From the NCBI GenBank assembly GCA_034769895.1, contig CM068372.1, positions 434,203,958 to 434,267,957 of the forward strand: a DNA stretch of 64,000 nucleotides, given 5' to 3'. The DNA comes from Magicicada septendecula (Eukaryota > Arthropoda > Insecta > Hemiptera > Cicadidae). Position numbers and translations under genes: made by a program. The notes under the pieces are model-generated. The model made no database searches, was not told where the DNA came from, and saw only the letters and a list, made by a program, of their open reading frames with translations. Below, one piece after another: positions 37,235 to 47,696 of this stretch; the first letter of the stretch is position 1; each line of letters begins with the position of its first letter.

Positions 37235-37747
37235 TGTCACCGGACAAAAGGCTTGCTGCATGACAAATGGCGCCAATCGTACACTCTAGTGTTTTTGGTG
37301 GCCCTAAAAAGGACCGAGTGGCGAAACGGTGATGTTGGTAGTGCCGAGCTGAGATGTTCAGCGGCTGCGCCTGCTGTTCGTGGCGTACTGCAGTCCTCCT
37401 CTTCTTCCGGCACCGGTTGTAGAATCGGCTGCCGGCCCAGCGAAATCCATCGCTGGCGCGGAACTGGAGGGCGAAGACGCAAGAACGCCGGTTCTATTCT
37501 TCGGCCGTTCCTTCCGGCTGACTCCGCACCGATGTCGTCCGAGAGAGGAGAGGAGATGAAGTGCATCCGATGGCGTGGCGATGAAGAGTGTTTTCTGCCG
37601 GCCCGGGTTTTATGCACTAACCGGGATCGCTGATTGGCTAGCTCCGAGCACGTTAGATGGTCACGTCTCGGCTGCTGATCGCTGATTGGCTCGCTGTGTC
37701 TGCTGCTGGTAACGGAGAGCAGATGTTCGCATACCGCTGCCGTCACA
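37235..37747 (-). repeat. 3' LTR of the miniature LTR element
   Basis: Direct repeat of 37916-38399, about 30 bp longer. TG...CA ends. Confidence 0.82.
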
Positions 37748-37915
37748 ACTCCCCCGGGTCTTGAATGCTCTCCGGTAGCCAGCCTACTGCTCTTCTCCGG
37801 ATCTTGTAGAGGTGTCTGTTGGGCGCCATGTTGATTGGTGTGCCGGCTGGTAGCTCTCTGGCGTGGCTGGATCTTGCATCCGCAAGATGATGGTTGCCCC
37901 ACGTTGGGAGCCACT
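37748..37915 (-). other. Internal region of the miniature LTR element: polypurine tract, short ORF, primer site
   Basis: On the minus strand, from the 5' LTR: two bases, then TGGCTCCCAACGTGGGGC (37896-37913), a 17 of 18 match to the tRNA-Lys(1,2) primer site. Then a GC-rich middle with a 28-codon frame starting at an ATG (MAPNRHLYKIRRRAVGWLPE...) that runs to the edge of the 3' LTR. Then CCGGGGGAGT, the polypurine tract, right before TGTGACGG. The short frame may be chance or a leader peptide. Confidence 0.75.
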
Positions 37916-38399
37916 TGTCACCGGACGAAAGGCTTGCTGCATGACAAATGGCGCCAATCGTACACTCTAGTGTTTTTGGTGGCCCTAAAAAGGACCGAGT
38001 GGCGAGAACGGTGATGTTGGTAGTGCCGCGCTGAGATGTTCGGCGGCTGCGCCCGCTGTTCGTGGCGTACTGCAGTCCTCCTCTTCTTCCGGCACCGGTT
38101 GTAGAGTCGGCTGCCGGCCCAGCGAAATCCATCGCTGGCGCGGAACTGGAGGGCGAAGACGCAAGAACACTGGTTCTATTCTTCGGCAGTTCCTTCCGGC
38201 TGACTCCGCGCCGATGTCGTCCGAGAGAGGAGAGGAGATGAAGTGCGTCCGATGGCGTGGCGATGAAGAGTGCCCAAAATTTTCTGCCGGCCCGGGTTTT
38301 ATGCACTAACCGGGATCGCTGGTTGGCTCACTCCGAGCACGTTGTTGGATTGGCTCGCTGGTACCGGAGAGCAGATTTTCCCATACCGCTGCCGTCACA
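37916..38399 (-). repeat. 5' LTR of the miniature LTR element
   Basis: Direct repeat of 37235-37747. It abuts the primer site on its inner side and AAAC (38400-38403) on its outer side. Confidence 0.82.
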
Positions 38400-38403
38400 A
38401 AAC

Positions 38404-39442
38404 GTACACGTGTACATATATGTGTTTCTGTATAGCTGTGTTTATGTGAACACATCCGTTGTTTGTTATCGTTTATTATTCCTATATACTGTACAATGTA
38501 TTTAATTAATGAGTCAATCTGTTACGTCTGAATATTTTTATTAATTGAGGAATTATTTTTCCCGTAAAGTTAATCACAAACGATGACCGTATTGTAGAGT
38601 GTTTTGACAGAGGAAAGCAACTTTTGCAAAACCAAACAGCGATCATAAAGCTGTGTATTAGTGTTGTGTTGTAGTGTTAGACTCCAACACAGGGATTCGT
38701 GTCAAAGATATCTACGGGTTAGCATACGCCCTACTATTGGTTGTTAGGAACCAATCTGTCTGTTGATTACATAGTGTTACAGAACAATGTACTATGATAA
38801 AATATTTTTGTAATGAACATTAATCTAGAGTAACCGAAAGTTCTGACACTGCGAACGACAGTTGTAAGGGTTCCGTGTAAAGAGAAATAAAGATCTTGTA
38901 TTTCTATTAATGCCTATTCGAATACAACAAACAACACATGTAAACGAACACGAGAAACATGTAAAACAGTGTTTTTTTTTTAATAAAAACGTACAGAATC
39001 TGATACAGACAAATAGTTCAATAATATGGGTAATCTAGTCTATAATTCTTTTAAATTATTAATCATGTTTCAAGGTATATTGGTAATAAACAACTCAGTA
39101 CGTGGAAATTGTAGGTTAAATGTTATTTCATTAATACCAAGTTTGGTTAATTGTTTTCAGCTGATGGGGACGTTACTGTTGGTTTATTCGAGTGAAATTG
39201 GTTACATTAGGATGTATCCTAATTACGTGATATCGTAAATCTAGATACCATTTATAACAAATAACTATTTATAATGAATTATAGATCGGGGCCTTCCATA
39301 TTCATAAACGTCTTTCTTACGCATTTTTACCTTAAGTAATATTAACCTAATCGTATTGAGTTTGTATTTCCTTAACACACTTAACTTACGTATGTCAATA
39401 TTAAATTCACAGACGTGCTACTTATGTATAATTTTTCCACAG
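38404..39442. other. Sequence without a recognisable gene
   Basis: AT-rich, no family or repeat end recognised. Confidence 0.45.
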
Positions 39443-39496
39443 CACTTTCGAAATCGCCTACCTCCACATGACAGGAGACACCCACCAGAGGATGCG
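39443..39496 (+). other. Candidate 54-bp host microexon
   Basis: A GC-rich 54-bp block in AT-rich surroundings is preceded by TTTTTCCACAG and followed by GTATGT, good acceptor and donor sequences. Its first frame is open and gives 18 residues, HFRNRLPPHDRRHPPEDA; the length is a multiple of three. This is what a small exon in a long intron looks like. I do not recognise the peptide, and chance is possible. Confidence 0.28.
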
Positions 39497-39498
39497 GT

Positions 39499-40789
39499 AT
39501 GTATCGGACCAGACGATAACTCACTTACTCACTTAGGGACTCTTTTGTCATAACAACTCCTCCCAAAAAAAATATTATGCAGGGACAATGCATATATTAC
39601 ATTCACCTTGAGGTTATGTTTAAATTTCAATATTCTATCAAAGACTGTTAGTTGTACGATCGAAACATCACTAATTACTGCACATGTTCCAAAGTATTAA
39701 TACCTAATCTTCTGTCTTTACAAATACCCATACCAAAAAAAACTTGCTTGTCTAGTAAAAGGATGTTGGACCATTTCTTGTAACAAGCCCCCCCCCCACC
39801 AGAATTACTTCATTACAAAAAACACACAATAATTTAACACCAACATCACAACAACAGACAGGAAAAACTTACCTTCATTCAAGTAGCCTCAGGGTCCCCT
39901 AATGAAGCAAGAGAATGGGAGAAGTTGATAAGCCAAGCAAGCTCCCCATAATTCCGAACAAGAACACAAATAACACTAATACGAAAACTTTACTGTTAAG
40001 AAAACACCGATAACGACACAGAATATAACACAACACCAGAATAATTACAAACTATAACACCCAACAAACCAAAAGCATCAACCATTGCAAAATTCCAAGA
40101 ATTTCATAAAACGAAAGATCATCTCTGAATCGAATACTTCAGATCAATGACAAGGATGTCAGGCCCGACCATACCGCACTCTACGAAAACAATTTAATTC
40201 ATGTATATATGTACCAGGGTAACTCCCCTATTGCGTCACAATTGCTCTACTCTCAAATTGAAACAGGCAGTACAATCACGTCCAAACCGGAAGGTCATTC
40301 GATGAGATGGTATGTTTCAACCATACAGTTTAATACCCAACAGGGCCGAACAAGTTATGACGAACTCGGACAAGGCCCGACCGAACGAGGACATGCAGGA
40401 AGATTCCTCAGTCGAAGTAAAACCTAAATAAAACTTTACAAGGGAACATACCCAATTGATTCCTACTCAGTAATTAAATATTAACCGGGAACTAGACCCG
40501 ATATCGCCCATAGGCAACCTGAATCAACAATCAGGCCACGCAAACATAAACGTGTGTGTGACCCATCTGACTCATACACTTTACCTTCGGTTTACAAGTG
40601 GCTAGTAATAAAATTTTTTGAATAATAAAATGATTATGACATTACGGCCCACTTTAAACTAACCATCACAACAATAATAATAACCCACCTTTATAGTGTA
40701 GGAGCAACCATGATAAATACATTTAATTATAAAAAAAAATCAAAGGTATAACAATTGTATGTCCTCAACACAGTTAAAACATGAATAGT
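39499..40789. other. Unclassified sequence; possible old repeat
   Basis: Contains a C run near 39788-39797 beside TTGTAACAAG, reminiscent of the polypurine tract and LTR start of the Gypsy elements here, and a less AT-rich block at about 40140-40545 without a recognisable frame. Possibly a decayed LTR element; no parts could be confirmed. Confidence 0.25.
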
Positions 40790-41245
40790 AAGTATGCATC
40801 CAGAGCACATGTTCAAACTAAACTCTCATTATTATAAATATGGAAATATTATTTAGTGTATATACATTATTTTCTCTCTAAAACCTTCACAATGCTATTA
40901 ACAAGTATCTCTGAACCAAACAGGATGAGAAGTGGATGCTCCTACTCAGTTATTATCATGAAACAACTATACAACTATGATCACAAGATTTGTGCTAACA
41001 AACTTTTAACAATTATAAATAAGTAAATACTGTTTATCTATAAATATATGCTTTCCTTTTAAAACAATTACCCATGTTATTAACAAGAATCTTTGAATAA
41101 AACAGTATGACAACTGGATGCTTTTACTCAGTATGAAACACCATATACAACTATGATGACAAGATTGGTTGTGCTATCCAACTTTCAATCACTATAATTA
41201 TGAAAAATTCAGTGTATATATATATATATTATCGTTTATATTTTG
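40790..41245. repeat. Diverged tandem repeat, unit about 175 bp, 2.5 copies
   Basis: Shared landmarks recur in order: TATTAACAAG, then GGATGCTCCTACTCAGT or GGATGCTTTTACTCAGT, then ATACAACTATGAT, then CACAAGATT or GACAAGATT. Copies differ by many substitutions and small gaps. Confidence 0.65.
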
Positions 41246-41692
41246 AAAACTGTTGCGTGTGGTGGTCAAGGTTTAAAAAAATGGAAGTTTTTCACCTACA
41301 ATTTGAGGAATAGCAGGTACCAGTAGAATCCTGTGATGGTGATGGATGTTAAGTGGAGTTGTTACTGCTCCATCTCTTCCAGGCAGGTGTTCCTCCAATT
41401 CTGGAGACTCCTCCGCGTCCGACGGAGATGGGGAGCCTTCTGGAGCATCGCTCGGCCAATGCTGAAGGCTGACATTTTCACCATCTGTTCATCCCGATTC
41501 TCTTGATGGGTCGAGGACCTTAGATCAATTTTCATTTCTAGTGATCCGTCACAAAAGCAACACCAACTCTCTTGAGACTCGACCCAGACACCACACACAC
41601 ACACCATCCAAATTATTTTCACCCTACCTTTGATATTACTATTACAGTTAGCGATACATGCGTTAATATATTTAAGTTACGTTCCCAAAAAC
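41246..41692. other. Sequence without a recognisable gene
   Basis: A mildly GC-rich stretch with a random-looking minus frame (41362-41622) that matches no family known to me. Confidence 0.4.
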
Positions 41693-41975
41693 GTAATAAT
41701 CTCTTGTTGATTCTATTTGTACATATATTTAGTACAATTCTATTTGTGCAATAAATCATTAATCTACACATTTACATTTAAATTTTACTTTTACTTTTCT
41801 TAAGTACAATTTGCCACGTGGTTTGTTACATTCACAAAATTTGATAATCTCTTGTTGATTCCATTCGTACATATCTTTAGCACAATTCTGTTTGTACAAT
41901 AAATCATTAGTCAACACATTTACATTTAAATTTTACATTTACTTTTCTTAAGTACAATTTGCCACGTAGTTATAG
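41693..41975. repeat. Tandem duplication, unit 148 bp, two copies
   Basis: TAATCTCTTGTTGATTC at 41697 recurs at 41845. The copies agree through CTTAAGTACAATTTGCCACGT with about ten differences. Confidence 0.85.
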
Positions 41976-41999
41976 CTACCGGAAGCAACAAGATGTGGG

Positions 42000-42000
<1 letters not shown>

Positions 42001-42060
<60 letters not shown>
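42001..42060. repeat. (CA)n microsatellite
   Basis: About 29 uninterrupted CA units. Confidence 0.97.
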
Positions 42061-42061
<1 letters not shown>

Positions 42062-43930
42062 CAATTAACCTGCATTCAGATTATTAAATCCATTTAACAC
42101 ATAGTCCCTTATTAAATTACTAGCAAATGGGGAATGAAAGCTTACCTGAGGCAATTTATAAATTTACGCAACCATTGTAGTAGAACACTTCGAACAATTA
42201 GTAGAACAATTCGCCGTCGGACCACTAGTGCTCTGAGAAGGTACGGAATCAGCTGATCAGAGTTGGATAGATTTCGTCGACGGAGAGCGACTATACTACG
42301 TCACCGCTCACTGTCCCCGCGCGCTGATCCAGTCGGCATATCGCTGCCAACGACACACAGCCGGCGCAAAATATGGACAGGCAATTCACATTTAAAAACT
42401 TACTGTGAATTTAAATTTAAATTTTCCATGGCACAGCACTTTCTATTGTGACTGATCATCTGACTATTGAGACATGTGTCGAACCAAACCTAAAATATTG
42501 TTTCTCAGTTTACATGTAAGATTTCCTTGTTAGTGGCTTTTAGTGACTGCATCTTCTTCTCATGTTATAAACCTATTCCAAATGAAGACAGGAAACAAAG
42601 AGTCTTTCTTACTCTATATCACCAATAATATTCTAACTTTCTTACTCTGAAACAGTAACAATATGCTGTTTTTGTTACCTAGATCTGAATAAGTTATGCA
42701 AAACTAGTCTATACATTCACGCAACTTCAACAGCCATAATACATATTACTCTTCGCATTAAAAAATCTATGAAGTGTTACGCCAATTAAAACTGAGGTAA
42801 ATGTGACCCGTGACGAAGGGTCTGAAGTAAATATGCCTTGGCTGCGACTGCTGTGCAGATAGGTAATGTGATGCAACGATCGGTATACAACAGCGGCCCG
42901 TAATGACATTGAGTAATTTGCATGTTACAGGATTATTTTAATTGTTTCACATTCATTATGTTACATTAGTTTTGTTACTTTAATCGCTAATAAAAAATAT
43001 TACTTTTAGATCCAAAAAGTTATTTTTCTCTAGAATTATCAAACACCTAAGTTGAACAAAAAATTAGTTTTTCTTATAATTAATCTAATTCTTCTGTCAA
43101 ACAAACAACTGTACTCCCTCATGCTTACACATAAATTCGGCAATTATTATAAGTATTTATTGTTTTTTTTTTTTTGTTTTAAGAATTTGATTTGTTTCTA
43201 ACGTCTCTATAAACGCAGAAAACAAAATTATTTTTATTATCTACTGATTTTTCTTGCTGTCATTTTATGCTCATTTCACATTTCTTAAATGAATGGCTAA
43301 AACTTATTGACAAAACTTATTTATATAAAATAACATAAAATTTTTGTCTTTAATGTGGGTTTATCAGTTTTTCTCTTTTCCGACCAATCATATTTAAATT
43401 CGCTTCTTTAAGATCAGATTCTTGTAGTTGGGACTGACTGTTCAAAAAGTTTGAATAATATATACAGTCGATTATCGCATTCTAGCTTTGAAATTTTATG
43501 GTCTTTCCAATAATTGTCCTTCAGGTTTCTTCTGTATCCTTATACCTTCTACCCAAGTCTTTCATAGCCTCAATTTTTTTCTTCTTTCAAGAGGGGCCCA
43601 TTCTATGAATTTCTTTGGCCATCTGTCATTGTCTATACGACGCACATGCCCGTACGTTCTTGATCTATTTACATCAATTGTGTTATTTATACTGGTACAT
43701 CTAGTCATTGTTTCTCTTATATCTTTAATTTTAATCTTATTCTACAGTGTAAGTCCACAGCACCTTCTCCATTATCCGATTTCCATGGCTCGCAATCTCT
43801 TTCTCATATATTCTGTAGTTTCCCACACTTCCTCCGTATGTTACAATACTTTTACTATTGTTATATTATTTTAATTTTTGTTTTGGGTTTTATTTTACTG
43901 CTTCATAAAGTCATCTTGTCAGCGGGTTGT
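42061..43930. other. Sequence without a recognisable gene
   Basis: A GC-richer block at about 42210-42380 could be an old LTR or regulatory patch. The rest is AT-rich. The 128-codon plus frame at 43488-43874 is hydrophobic, pyrimidine-driven and matches no family. Confidence 0.4.
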
Positions 43931-44005
43931 GCACAATGATGCGCGCCCTGGACTCACCGTAGTGCGAATTCTTGTGCGTGTAAGGTTACGGGGTAATCAT
44001 TTCTT
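43931..44005 (+). repeat. Inverted repeat arm flanking piggyBac, left
   Basis: Contains GTAGTGCGAATTCTTGTGCG and a flanking 75-bp context that recurs in inverse orientation at 47625-47696 at roughly 75% identity. Confidence 0.6.
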
Positions 44006-44760
44006 TATTAGGCTACTCCGTTGATCAAATAATTACGGAGTATAAAAACACTTTCATAAAGTGCAAAATGTCACAAAGTTTTGTGCTTTAAAGTTCAAAA
44101 TTCTGTGATACAGTGGCATAGAATTTTTTGCCTGTTTTAGTCTCTTATAATTATTAGGTTGCACCTGGGACTACATTTGAAATTTTTATAATAATCCTTA
44201 TATATATAATAATTAAAGTGGAACATATATGTACCACTAAACTCACAGGCTCCTTTTACCTGTTATCTACACTTCAAATTCTACACTATAAGAAATCATG
44301 TTTTTTAGTTTTAATTAAAATATTTGTTTCATATTATACAGAATCTCTTTGAAATTTTCATTATAAATATAAGTAAAAAAATAATTAAAAGTGATCGCTT
44401 CTATAGAATTACCATTACTTACAGGGAGATGTCTTTGTACTTCAAGATGAATAAAGTAAACATAAATAATTGATGAGGTTTATTTTTTATTGGAAAATTT
44501 ATGCTTTGTGTGTATTGTAATTTACAGCACAACATGAAGTAGATAGTGAAGATGTTTTTTACCAACATGTATAACAAAAGAGTTACTTGAATATTGTAAA
44601 TATCATGGAATACAAATGTTTGTAGTATCACTCCTGAAAATGAAAACATATGACTTTGATACATTTCAACAAATTTTAAAACTAACTGTCAGTTACACAA
44701 TACAAAATTACTATCTCTACAATTTGACATTAACATAAAATCATGTACACACTATTGTTT

Positions 44761-46606
44761 TTATAAACTATGAAAGGCAGCAAAACACGAAACACCACAA
44801 AGTGGAACATTGCACGCTTTACACAGAATTTTTGTTTCTTTTTTCTGCTTTTGTTTAGTGCTGCACAGTCTGCATCTCCTGCGAGTCTCTGATGGCGTTG
44901 GTATATGCGTGCCTACATTCTCAAGTCGGACCTCATTAGGAACGCCAACATAGCCAGGCTTCTTGTGCACAATAAATGATGGTCTTACTCCTATTTTCTT
45001 ACATGATGAAAACCCCCTAATAAGCTGCCTGGCAAGGTTTAGTATGAAATTCAGCTGTTTACTTTGCTTGTAGTTTGTACAACTGGAAAGAATTTATTAT
45101 AGCTAAATCTATGAAAAAGTAAAATAACCTGTGCTACCACTTTCTCGATTTCCTTTCCAACTCATAGCGATCTCAAAGTTGATCAAACCTATCAACACCA
45201 CCCATTATATTGTTGTATGTTCTAACCACTTCTGGCAAGACACTGTCTCCTTCGAACCATCTTTCATTTTCCTTGTGACAAACACTACATCCTTTGGGTT
45301 GTGGAATGTTGACAGTAAGGTTGCATCTTTGTCGTCCTTCCATCTAACAGCACCAACCCCTGATTTTGTCTCAAAAGAGAATTCTCCTCTTTCAAGTTTC
45401 AACTTTTTATTTATTAACATTTCTGGGAGGCCACTTCGATTGCCCCTAAGTGTCCCACATGTATACAAACCATCAGATAGCATTTTTCTCATTAATCTGT
45501 AAGTTGTGAAAAAGTTATCGAAGGCCACCAGTCTCTGTGTATTGACTGTAGGGTGACAATAATTTAAAACAAATTTCACACATTGAGTACTTCCCAGTTT
45601 TTCGTAGTCTTCCTGTATACATTTCAAAATTATATACGTAACCAGTCTGTGAATCTGCCAAACACCAGATCTTGTACCCACGTTTTACCGGTTTCAGTGG
45701 TATATATTGTTTCAGAGAAGACCTCCCCTTAAACGCAACTTGCAGACTTTCATCTACCACAACGTGTGAAGAAAGGTTGTAGTTACTCCTACTTTTTTCA
45801 ATTAATTCGTTTATTAGTGGCCTCAGTTTGTATAACTTATCAAAATTATGTCTACTAAAATTAGGCTGCTATCCATTGTCATTGAGACGCAGATTTTGAA
45901 CAATTTGTTTGTACCTATTGATGGTCATAACGTTTGACACACCGGAAACATTTAGCAAGGGGTCCGAATGCCAGTAGTGTTTTGCACTGGGTAATCTATG
46001 TATTCCCATTATAATGAGCATACCTATATATGCTTTTAATTCTGAAACAGAAATATCACCCCACTTTTCCCTACCATTTTGATACGCATATTTATTTGTT
46101 TCATTACATATAAACTCAAAAACTATTCATTTAGAAATTTTTCAAAATAAACTATTTCTTTATCATTTGCAGTAAATGAATGTGCTGACTGTGCTGTGTG
46201 ATCATACAACTCCTTATTATAAGTCAACTCATTCTGAAAGAAATCAAGATTGTCTCCCCATTCTTCGTCACTGTCAACATACAACGCAGACGGATTTTCT
46301 TCATCATGTAACCCACTTTCGCTTTGCTCAGCGACAGGCATGGGATGAAGTATGTAACTACTACAGTCAGGTTTATTTACAATCAGCAACTGCATTGCTA
46401 CAGTTGAGAGGGCCGAGTAGAAGGTGTTCATTGTGTGATTTTTCAACAGGACTGGCGGTTGACCCTGAAATAAGACCAAAGCCATCTGATTGGCACAAAG
46501 ATGATGTTGAATCTGATAAATTATCTGAATCATCAAAGGCATCATCAACATCTCCCTCAATATCAGAAGATGTTGGATCATCTGGGAGGCTATATACTAC
46601 CTGCAT
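44761..46606 (-). pseudogene. piggyBac transposase with DDD catalytic residues, frame-broken
   Basis: In order on the minus strand: acidic N-terminus (DDPTSSDIEGDVDDAFDD, from 46606); AYIGMLIIMGIHRLPSAKHY near 46030; VVVDESLQVAFKGRSSLKQY with the first catalytic Asp near 45760; VAFDNFFTTY with the second near 45530; MGGVDRFDQ with the third near 45200; then a cysteine-rich C-terminal domain RRRCRLCST...CKACNVPLCGVSCF, ending at 44761. Frames change near 46380, 46115, 45690, 45225 and 45100, and a TAG lies near 45889. piggyBac enzymes cut and paste at TTAA without footprints. The copy is inactive. The source family is a normal full-length piggyBac of about 550-600 residues. Confidence 0.88.
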
Positions 46607-46609
46607 AAT

Positions 46610-47620
46610 CTCCTCCTAATTCAGATACAGGAACACATAATATATTTTATTTGTGCCTTACCTTTTTGTGATAATAAATATCATAATAAGCACAGTGACA
46701 ATGGTTTCTATATAAAAAATATTTAAAATTCTGTACTAATGCAGAAACAAGAGATATATATTGCCCCTTGACTCTAAAGTGTGTTAGAAAAAATGTAATT
46801 TTTATTAATACAAATGCCTATAGAAGCAGAATCCAATGACATTAAATGACAATGGTTTCCCTATATTATTTTGTTATAAACCACGTAATATTGCTGATTA
46901 TGAACATACAATTTCAGTTAAAAATAGAGGCTTCTTTACTAATTAATTATCTAATATAATATATAAATAATAAGTGAACATGGTACACTTTCAATAATAA
47001 ATAACTAAACTATACTTATACACTGATCTACATGATGCCTATTATAATTATTATAACTTTTTTTCTGTATATTAAAATTTGTAATATTATATACACTTAA
47101 AATAAAAAATAAAGTGTTATATAACTAATAAACTGGAAGTAATTTTTAGAAAATAGAGAAATACTTTTAGAGGTTAGGTGCTTACCTTGCTTAACTTGAG
47201 AACACATAACCTCAAGTTTACTTTTCCAAATGTGAAACACTTAAAAAAAAACCTACAAAAAATATGACTATAGCTCGTTATTGAAATAGTCTAAAAATTA
47301 CTCCTAAAATATCAATAAACACACTAAAAAACAATATACTTACTTTAGACATGTTCAAAAAGTATAAATAAACAATTCCCAAAAAAACAAACAACCACTA
47401 CAAAAATCTTCAGTATCGCAAGTCGCAAATCATCAACAGAAACTGTACACTGCCACTGTGATCTCTACCTGTGATAGGTCCATAGTTTTTTCTAAGTTCT
47501 ACAAGCTTTCCTGAAGAGAGCAGCACTTCTCAAATGTGTTCCAAATGAGTACCTATAAACTCTGAGTGAAAAACCCAAGTGTTCCACATATTTTTTCCAA
47601 CAACTGAGCCATAAAGGGTT
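46610..47620 (-). other. piggyBac 5' untranslated and subterminal region
   Basis: AT-rich, non-coding kilobase between the transposase start and the right terminus. No promoter motif stands out. Confidence 0.5.
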
Positions 47621-47624
47621 AATA
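47621..47624. repeat. piggyBac TTAA target site
   Basis: TTAA directly outside CCATAAAGGG, the inverse of the element start. Confidence 0.65.
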
Positions 47625-47696
47625 ATTACTCAAGTCACCTTACACGTACAAGAATTCGCACTACCGCGAGCCCACGCGAGCATAACATTCTGAACG
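47625..47696 (-). repeat. Inverted repeat arm flanking piggyBac, right
   Basis: Inverse partner of 43931-44005. It starts immediately after the TTAA, so the transposon seems to have landed at the inner edge of this arm. Confidence 0.6.

Larger units (their letters stand above)
37235..38399 (-). mobile_element. TRIM-like miniature LTR retroelement with tRNA-Lys primer site
   Basis: Two direct repeats of about 0.5 kb (37235-37747 and 37916-38399) start TGTCACCGG and end GCCGTCACA on the plus strand, so on the minus strand each begins TGTGACGGC and ends CCGGTGACA. Only 168 bp lie between them. That gap has a primer site beside the 5' LTR and a G-rich polypurine tract beside the 3' LTR. AAAC flanks both sides. 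The whole is GC-rich and encodes no Gag or Pol, so it must have used another element's proteins. LTR similarity by eye is about 95% plus one or two length differences, so it is fairly young. Confidence 0.82.
44006..47620 (-). mobile_element. piggyBac-type DNA transposon, broken; 5' end clear, 3' end not located
   Basis: At the right end TTAA (47621-47624) abuts the minus-strand start CCCTTTATGGCTCAGTTG, a typical piggyBac terminus and duplication. The transposase lies at 46606-44761 on the minus strand. I could not find the matching left terminus; it should lie between about 44000 and 44760, so the given start is a placeholder. Right-end subterminal words such as GTGGAACA recur near 44220. 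The element appears inserted beside an inverted-repeat arm of another repeat. Confidence 0.7.

Noticed and set aside
37237-38306. Long minus frames of 225 and 187 codons
   Set aside because: They run across LTR sequence, primer site and interior of the miniature LTR element; they are products of GC-rich DNA, not Gag or Pol.
41362-41622. 86-codon minus frame as a small gene
   Set aside because: No family match, no splice context and mixed composition next to a CA repeat.
43488-43874. 128-codon plus frame, hydrophobic, membrane-protein-like
   Set aside because: Phe/Leu/Ser/Ile-rich composition follows from pyrimidine-rich AT sequence; no conserved motif or gene context.
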